A stretch of DNA of 64,000 nucleotides, from assembly GCF_001625085.1 (NCBI RefSeq), contig NZ_BDAW01000041.1, positions 1-64,000 on the forward strand, given 5' to 3'. This document shows positions 58,733-64,000 of the stretch, piece by piece (the first letter of the stretch is position 1; each line of letters begins with the position of its first letter). The notes beneath the pieces were generated by a model. The model saw only the letters and a list, made by a program, of their open reading frames with translations, searched no databases and was not told where the DNA came from. The position numbers were made by a program, and so were the translations under genes. This DNA is from Nocardia acidivorans NBRC 108247. GTDB lineage: Bacteria; Actinomycetota; Actinomycetes; Mycobacteriales; Mycobacteriaceae.

Positions 58733-60538
58733 ATGACTCTCGAAACCCACACCGCGCCAGCACGATCCGATCGCGGACTCCCGCTCTCCCCGGCGCAGCA
58801 GGCGGCGTTGCTGCCGGAACGGTTGGCGCGCACCGCGCCCGCCAATGTGTTTCTGGCGCTGGAGATTCCGGTCGCACTGGCCGACGGTGTGGTGGCGCGC
58901 GCGGCCGAAGTGCTCGCCGCGCACGAGGTCCTGCGTGCGGTCTATCCGGATGACCGGCGAGTCCCTTACCAGCGGGTCGAGGCCGCACCGGCGACCGCGG
59001 CCGCGAGTGCCGAAATCAGCGAAGCCGCACTGGCTCCCGCGCTCATGACCGATGCCGGTCACACCTTCGATCTGGTATGCGAGCACCCGATCCGGATTCG
59101 GGTGTATCGCCTGGCTGACCGCGCGGTGCTCTCGCTCGCCGCGCATCCGATCGCGGCCGACGACCGCACGGTGGATCTGCTGGCGACCCAGCTCTGCTCG
59201 AACGGCCCGATCGCCGCTGCCGCGCAATACCGCGACTTCACCGCCGCCCAGGTGAAAGCCTTGGCGGCAGCGGATGATTCGCTGACCTACTGGACCGAGC
59301 GCTTGGCGGGCCTGCCCGACCAACTGTTCCTGACCGGTCCCCGCCCGGCCACCCCGCGCAGCGCCCGCGCCGTCGTCGAACTGCCCGCCGACGCCATTGC
59401 CGCACTGACGGCGGCGATCTCGCGATACAGCGCCGTGCGCGCCGGATCGGCGTCCACCCCCGTAGCTGCCGCGCCACCGGCTGCCGCGGACGTGGCTGCG
59501 GAATCAATGGCAACCGGTGGGGCGAAGGGTGTCGGGTCGGTCGCCGCACCCACTGTCGACCCTGCCGCCGTGCTGACCGCGCTGGTGGCCGGAGCGCTGC
59601 GGGAACTCGGCGCGGGGGAGGATGTGCCGATCGGGATCGCCGACGCGGCGCGGACCGAAGCCGCCGGGACGGTCCTCGGCAATTTCGCGAATTATCTCGT
59701 GCTGTGGGTGGATACGCCACGCGGTAGTGCGCCGGGGGAGTCGGTCGCCGCGGCCGCCGCACTGCTGGCCCAGGCTCGTGCGCATACCGGCACCCGGATC
59801 GAGCGGCTCACCCATCAGCTGCGCGGGCCGGGCGGCGCGGCCCGGGGTGGCCTGTTCCAGGTGCTCGCCGGGGTGCGCGCCGGTGTGCTGGAGTTCGCCG
59901 TGGAGGGTGGCACGGTGCGTGAGATCGCCCGGGCGCTCGCCCGCCCGCACGGCGTGGACCTGATCGTCGACGCGGTGGTGACCGAGCGCGGTTGGACCGT
60001 GACCGTCGATCTGGCCGAGGAGCTGTCCCGCCGGCACGCGGTGGACGCCTTCGCGCGTCACCTGGTACAGACCCTTGAATCCTGGTCGACCGCACCGGAT
60101 TCCGTGCCGGACGCCGTCGAGGTGATGCCGTGCGGCTGGTTCGTCTCGGGCGACGATTCCCTGGACCTGGACCCGTTCGCCATCTCCGGTCTCGGCGGCC
60201 CGCCGCGGACCGATGCGGAGCGAGCTATTGCCGCCGCCCTGCGCGAGATCCTGGACTTGGACGAGCAGGACGAGGTCGGCCGGGAGGACAACTTCTTCGC
60301 ACTCGGCGGTGACAGCGTGGCCGCGCTGCGCTTCGTCACCGTACTCGCCGAACAGGGGCACATCCTGGATGTACAGAAGGTGTTCGAGTTTCCCGCCGTC
60401 CATGAGATGGCCGCGCACCTCACCTCCGAAAGTGGTTCGGCGACAGCCGAGCCCGCCGCCGCGGTCGCCCCCATGGCCGCCTCCGGACTGGACGCGGGCG
60501 CGTTGAACGCCCTGGCTGGAAAGCTCGCTGCCCGGTGA
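58733..60538 (+). CDS. stand-alone C-T didomain NRPS without adenylation domain
   Basis: 601 residues. A condensation-like domain of about 470 residues (GLPLSPAQQAAL at the start, NFANYLVLWVDT in the middle) is followed by a carrier domain with FFALGGDSVAALRF. There is no A domain between or after. The C active-site motif reads HPIAADD (from His138), lacking the second histidine. The carrier must be loaded by an A domain on another protein, perhaps the next gene. AGGAAGGA precedes the ATG. The stop overlaps the next NRPS start (GTGA). Confidence 0.82.
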   Translation: MTLETHTAPARSDRGLPLSPAQQAALLPERLARTAPANVFLALEIPVALADGVVARAAEVLAAHEVLRAVYPDDRRVPYQRVEAAPATAAASAEISEAALAPALMTDAGHTFDLVCEHPIRIRVYRLADRAVLSLAAHPIAADDRTVDLLATQLCSNGPIAAAAQYRDFTAAQVKALAAADDSLTYWTERLAGLPDQLFLTGPRPATPRSARAVVELPADAIAALTAAISRYSAVRAGSASTPVAAAPPAAADVAAESMATGGAKGVGSVAAPTVDPAAVLTALVAGALRELGAGEDVPIGIADAARTEAAGTVLGNFANYLVLWVDTPRGSAPGESVAAAAALLAQARAHTGTRIERLTHQLRGPGGAARGGLFQVLAGVRAGVLEFAVEGGTVREIARALARPHGVDLIVDAVVTERGWTVTVDLAEELSRRHAVDAFARHLVQTLESWSTAPDSVPDAVEVMPCGWFVSGDDSLDLDPFAISGLGGPPRTDAERAIAAALREILDLDEQDEVGREDNFFALGGDSVAALRFVTVLAEQGHILDVQKVFEFPAVHEMAAHLTSESGSATAEPAAAVAPMAASGLDAGALNALAGKLAAR

Positions 60539-63500
60539 GCGTGGAGATTCTCGATGTCGTCGCACTGTCTCCGCTACAGCGCGGCCTGTATTCGGTCAGC
60601 GTCGCCTCCGGCGCGGTCGACCCGTATCTGGTCACCTTCGCGGTCCGTATCGAAGGTTTGACCGAACTGTCCACGCTGCGAACGGCTTTCGACGGCCTGC
60701 TGGAGCGCTACCCGCACCTGGGCGGCGCGGTCGTGACCGACGGCCTGCCGCATCCGGTGCTGGTCACCACCACCGGCGGCGCGATCGGCTGGCGCGAACT
60801 GGATCTGCGCACCGCCGCGGATCCGGAAGCCGCCGCGCGGCAACTGTATTGGGATGAGGGCCGCCGCCGCCTGGATCTTGATCGCGGTCCGCTGTTCCGT
60901 GTCACCGCCGCCCGTGTGGCCGAGGGCGCGTACGAGCTGGTCTGCACCGCCCACCACATCATTATCGACGGCTGGTCGATTCCCCTGCTGTTCACGGATC
61001 TCATTGCCCTGCACAGCGGTTCGGGTGCAAGTCTGCCGCCCGCCCCGGCGCTGCGCGAACACGCCGCCTGGTTGGCGAGCCGCGATACCGCCGCCTCCCT
61101 CGACGCGTGGAAGCGGGCGCTGGACGGTCTGGCCCCCATGTCCATGCTCGCCGCCCCCGCCCCCGCCGATATCCCGGTGCTGGGTGAGGCCCGCCTCGAC
61201 CGCGAGGCCACCGAGCGCGTCACCGCGTGGGCCCGCAGCCGGGGCCTGACCCTCAATACGGTGCTCCAAATGGCCTGGGCCCGAGTCCTTTCCGGCCTCA
61301 CCGGCCGCGACGACGTGGTCTTCGGCCAAACCACCTCCGGCCGTGACGCCTCCCTCCCCAATGCCGAACGCCTGGTGGGCGCGCTCGTCACCACCATTCC
61401 CGTCCGGGTCCGCCTGGACGACCGCGCCCCCGCCGATATCGGCACCGCCCTGCAACGCGAGGTGGCCCAACTCCGCTCCCACGAATACGTAGGCATAGCG
61501 GAGATCACCCGCCACACCGGCGGGCACCAACTCTTCGACACCCTCCTGGTCTTCGAGAACACCCCCCTCGGCGCGGTCACCGCCGATATGCCCATGGGTC
61601 ACGGTGCCCGCCTCCTCCCGCGCCGCGTCGATTCCCCCAGCCACTACCCGATCGCCGTGGTCCCCGTCCTCGAACACGGCGAACTCATCACCCGTGTGGA
61701 AATCCGCCCCGACCTGGCCTCCCGCTTCCACCCCGACCGCCTCGCCAGCCGCATGCTCGCCGTGGTCCAGCGCCTGCTCGAAGCGCCCACCGCCGCATCG
61801 GTCTCGGTCCTCCTCCACGACGAACCCACCACCCTGACCGCAGACCACCCCACCGCGACCATCGCCGAGTCGACCGCCATCCCCGTCATCCCGGCAGGTA
61901 TTTGGCCGGGATCCACACCCGGTGAACTCCCGCCGAACGCAGTGGATTCCGGCCAAAAGCACGCCGGAATGACAGGCCATGTCTTTGCCGAGGACGCGTA
62001 CCCTCCTGTCCTCGCGACCGCCGACGCGGACAGCGCCCCGGTGTCGGATGTCCTGCTGGACGCGGCGGCCCGCGCGGGTGGCGGCGTCGCGGTGATCGAT
62101 GCCGAGGGCGAGCAGTCCTTCGCCGAATTCGGTGCGGCGGTGGAGACTCTCGCCGCACGACTGCGGGCGAGTGGAGTGCGCCCCGGTGATGCGGTGGCCG
62201 TTGTGCTCCCGCGTGATCGCCGAGTGCTGCACGCACCCTTCGCCATCGCGCATGCCGGTGGCGTTTGCGTGCACGTCGATCCCGGCACCCCGGCCGATCG
62301 TCTCGCGTATCTCCTGGAGACCTCCGGTGCCCGCCTGGTGCTCGGTGCCGAGGATCTGTCGGAGGTGCTGGTGCAGGTCCGCGCACAGGGTGTGGAATTC
62401 GCGCACGGAATCCCCAGCGGCACCGGTGAACTGCGGCTGATCGGCGGGCTCCACGGCGTGCCGGGCGCGCGGCCGCCCTCCACGATCATCGAGTCCCGCG
62501 CCGCGCGGGCTCGGAGCGTCGGCTCGGAAGACACACTGTCCGTGGTGAATTCGGCTGTTCCAGGCAGAATTCCGGCCCCGGCCGCGGTGACGCCGTTCTA
62601 TGTCATCTTCACCTCGGGCACCACGGGTCGTCCGAAGGGTGTGGTGGTGCCGCACGGTGCGCTGCTGAGTCACTGGGCCAATCATGAGCGGCGCATCTTC
62701 GCCCCTGCGGTCGCGCGGCTCGGACGGCGCTTGCGGATCGGGCACGGTTGGTCGACCGGGTTCGATGCCGCCTGGCAGCCGACCGTGGCCCTGTTGAGCG
62801 GGCATACCGTGGTGATGCTGGGGGAGCAGGTGCGCACGGATGCCGAGCAGATCGCCGGGGCCATCACCCGGCACGGGATCGACATCTTCGACACCTCACC
62901 GTCGATGTTGCCGCGCCTCATAGCCTTCGGCCTCTTCACCGAGCGCGATGGTGTGGAGCACTGCCCGCTCGCGGTGCTCGCGCTGGGCGGTGAGGCCATC
63001 GATCCGGATACCTGGAAGCGCTTGGGCGCGCTGCCCGATACCCGCGTCATCAACTTCTACGGCCCGACCGAGGCGACCGTCGAAGCCCTCATGGCCGATG
63101 TGCACGACCATGATTCGCCGACCATCGGCCGCACCTTCGACCGGATGACCGCGGAGATTCTCGATCACCGCCTGCGTCCGGTGCCCCCGGGCGGGTTGGG
63201 TGAGCTGTACCTGTCGGGCCCGCAGTTGGCCCTGGGTTACCTGAACCGCCCCGCCACCACCGCCGCGGCCTTCGTAGCAGGTCCGGCCGGAAGGCGTTAT
63301 CGCACCGGCGATCTGGTGCGCCGCGCCACCGACGGCACGGTCGTCTACGAGGGTCGTATCGACAGCCAGGTCAAGATCAACGGCTATCGCGTGGAACCCG
63401 ATGAGGCCGCCGTGGTGCTGCGCGAACTCGACGGTGTCGAACACGCCGCGGTGCTCGCCTACACCGACGGTGGCCGCACCCGTCTGGGCGCGCTGGTCGT

Positions 63501-64000
63501 GAGCGCCGTACCGGTGCCGCGCTTGCGCCTGGCCCTGGCGCAGCGCCTGCCGCGCTTCCTGGTGCCCACCCGCATCGTCGCGGTGTCCGAGATTCCGTTG
63601 AACCGCAACGACAAACTGGATGTGCAGGCCGCCACCGCCCTGCTCACCGCCCCGGTGCTCGGCTCCGGCGGCAGCGAGCCCGCGACCGACACCGAGCGCA
63701 CCCTGCTGGCTGTCATCTCGGCCCTGGGCGCATCGGGTACCGGTCCGGCGATCACCGACAGTCTGGTCGATCTGGGTATCGACAGCATCGGAGTGATCGA
63801 TCTCGTATCCCGTTTGCGCGGAACGGGTTTCCCCGTCGCGGCCCGAGATGTGCTGGCCGCCGGTGACCTTCGTGAGCTCGCCGCTCGCCTGGACGAACTC
63901 GCCGCGGCGGGGGAGAAGTGGGCCGAGGCGGACGTCACCGCCGCCGGTACGCTGCTCCCGCTCACCGCGCTCGCCCGCGAGATCATCGGCAATGGCGATT
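60535..64000 (+). CDS. siderophore NRPS, C-A-T and beginning of a further domain (3' end outside window)
   Basis: At least 1,155 codons, open to the window end. The C domain (about 1-430) has an intact HHIIIDG (from His140). A 35-residue insert from a palindromic element follows around residues 450-480. The A domain (about 500-1035) keeps FTSGTTGRPKG, NFYGPTEATV and YRTGDLV, with the GHGWSTGFDAAWQP segment I associate with mycobactin-type MbtF enzymes. The carrier domain has LGIDSIGVIDL near residue 1082. LLPLTALAREI at the very end looks like the start of a C- or E-type domain. Probably adds the last hydroxylysine-type unit. GTG start overlaps the C-T gene stop. Confidence 0.85.
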   Translation, partial: MSVEILDVVALSPLQRGLYSVSVASGAVDPYLVTFAVRIEGLTELSTLRTAFDGLLERYPHLGGAVVTDGLPHPVLVTTTGGAIGWRELDLRTAADPEAAARQLYWDEGRRRLDLDRGPLFRVTAARVAEGAYELVCTAHHIIIDGWSIPLLFTDLIALHSGSGASLPPAPALREHAAWLASRDTAASLDAWKRALDGLAPMSMLAAPAPADIPVLGEARLDREATERVTAWARSRGLTLNTVLQMAWARVLSGLTGRDDVVFGQTTSGRDASLPNAERLVGALVTTIPVRVRLDDRAPADIGTALQREVAQLRSHEYVGIAEITRHTGGHQLFDTLLVFENTPLGAVTADMPMGHGARLLPRRVDSPSHYPIAVVPVLEHGELITRVEIRPDLASRFHPDRLASRMLAVVQRLLEAPTAASVSVLLHDEPTTLTADHPTATIAESTAIPVIPAGIWPGSTPGELPPNAVDSGQKHAGMTGHVFAEDAYPPVLATADADSAPVSDVLLDAAARAGGGVAVIDAEGEQSFAEFGAAVETLAARLRASGVRPGDAVAVVLPRDRRVLHAPFAIAHAGGVCVHVDPGTPADRLAYLLETSGARLVLGAEDLSEVLVQVRAQGVEFAHGIPSGTGELRLIGGLHGVPGARPPSTIIESRAARARSVGSEDTLSVVNSAVPGRIPAPAAVTPFYVIFTSGTTGRPKGVVVPHGALLSHWANHERRIFAPAVARLGRRLRIGHGWSTGFDAAWQPTVALLSGHTVVMLGEQVRTDAEQIAGAITRHGIDIFDTSPSMLPRLIAFGLFTERDGVEHCPLAVLALGGEAIDPDTWKRLGALPDTRVINFYGPTEATVEALMADVHDHDSPTIGRTFDRMTAEILDHRLRPVPPGGLGELYLSGPQLALGYLNRPATTAAAFVAGPAGRRYRTGDLVRRATDGTVVYEGRIDSQVKINGYRVEPDEAAVVLRELDGVEHAAVLAYTDGGRTRLGALVVSAVPVPRLRLALAQRLPRFLVPTRIVAVSEIPLNRNDKLDVQAATALLTAPVLGSGGSEPATDTERTLLAVISALGASGTGPAITDSLVDLGIDSIGVIDLVSRLRGTGFPVAARDVLAAGDLRELAARLDELAAAGEKWAEADVTAAGTLLPLTALAREIIGNGD
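61884..61973. repeat. 90-bp palindromic element inside the NRPS gene
   Basis: Same 90-bp length and arms as the copy at 40198 (CGTCATCCCGGC at one end, GCCGGAATGAC at the other; TTGGCCGGGATCCAC and GTGGATTCCGGCCAA inside). Read in frame it has no stop and encodes residues including IWPGSTPGELPPNAVDSGQK in the C-A linker. Confidence 0.88.

Overview
The window is high-GC actinobacterial DNA, most likely from Nocardia or a close mycolic-acid-containing relative. The evidence is an antigen 85-type mycolyltransferase, an MbtG-like siderophore hydroxylase, IdeR/DtxR-type iron boxes, a DrrABC-type exporter, an EXLDI/MMPL pair and a complete S10 ribosomal-protein operon with actinobacterial gene order. 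No rRNA, tRNA, CRISPR array, phage or insertion sequence was seen.

Region 1 (1-17.3 kb) is the end of a nonribosomal peptide synthetase (NRPS) locus. A partial NRPS ends in a condensation domain followed by a truncated adenylation domain without its P-loop. After a hairpin and the leftover 3' end of another NRPS gene comes a 4,669-residue NRPS ordered A-T-C-A-T-C-A-T-C-A-T-TE, followed unusually by an acidic repeat linker and a catalytically dead epimerization-like domain.

Region 2 (17.4-30.3 kb) is housekeeping and envelope functions: secreted mycolyltransferase, Nramp metal transporter, enoyl-CoA hydratase divergent from a double TetR regulator, an aldehyde-dehydrogenase-fold protein with no catalytic cysteine, a DrrABC-like exporter, an SDR reductase-like protein, a lycopene cyclase, a DUF4442 protein and a small secreted protein.

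Region 3 (30.4-36.1 kb) is the S10 operon, rpsJ to rpsQ, with a recognisable promoter and terminator.

Region 4 (36.2-47.5 kb) starts with a PPOX-fold protein divergent from a 1,109-residue fusion of a flavin monooxygenase-like domain and an aspartase/fumarase-superfamily lyase. That domain pair matches CreE plus CreD of the aspartate-nitrosuccinate route to nitrous acid and is the most interesting single gene here. A 90-bp palindromic element and a 21-bp tandem repeat array follow, then DUF5997/LysR, EXLDI/MMPL behind twin palindromic operators, a secreted beta-sandwich-like protein, a CPBP protease and an RluA-type pseudouridine synthase.

Region 5 (47.5 kb to the end) looks like an iron-regulated siderophore locus. 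It has paired ABC exporter-fold importers (IrtAB-like, without the siderophore-interaction domain), a small secreted protein, an MbtG-like lysine N-hydroxylase, a formyltransferase, a C-A-T NRPS, an iron-siderophore binding lipoprotein, an A-less C-T didomain and a further C-A-T NRPS running off the window. Three IdeR-box sites precede the operons. The gene set predicts a formyl-hydroxamate (N6-formyl-N6-hydroxylysine-type) siderophore. One copy of the 90-bp palindromic element lies in frame inside the last NRPS gene.
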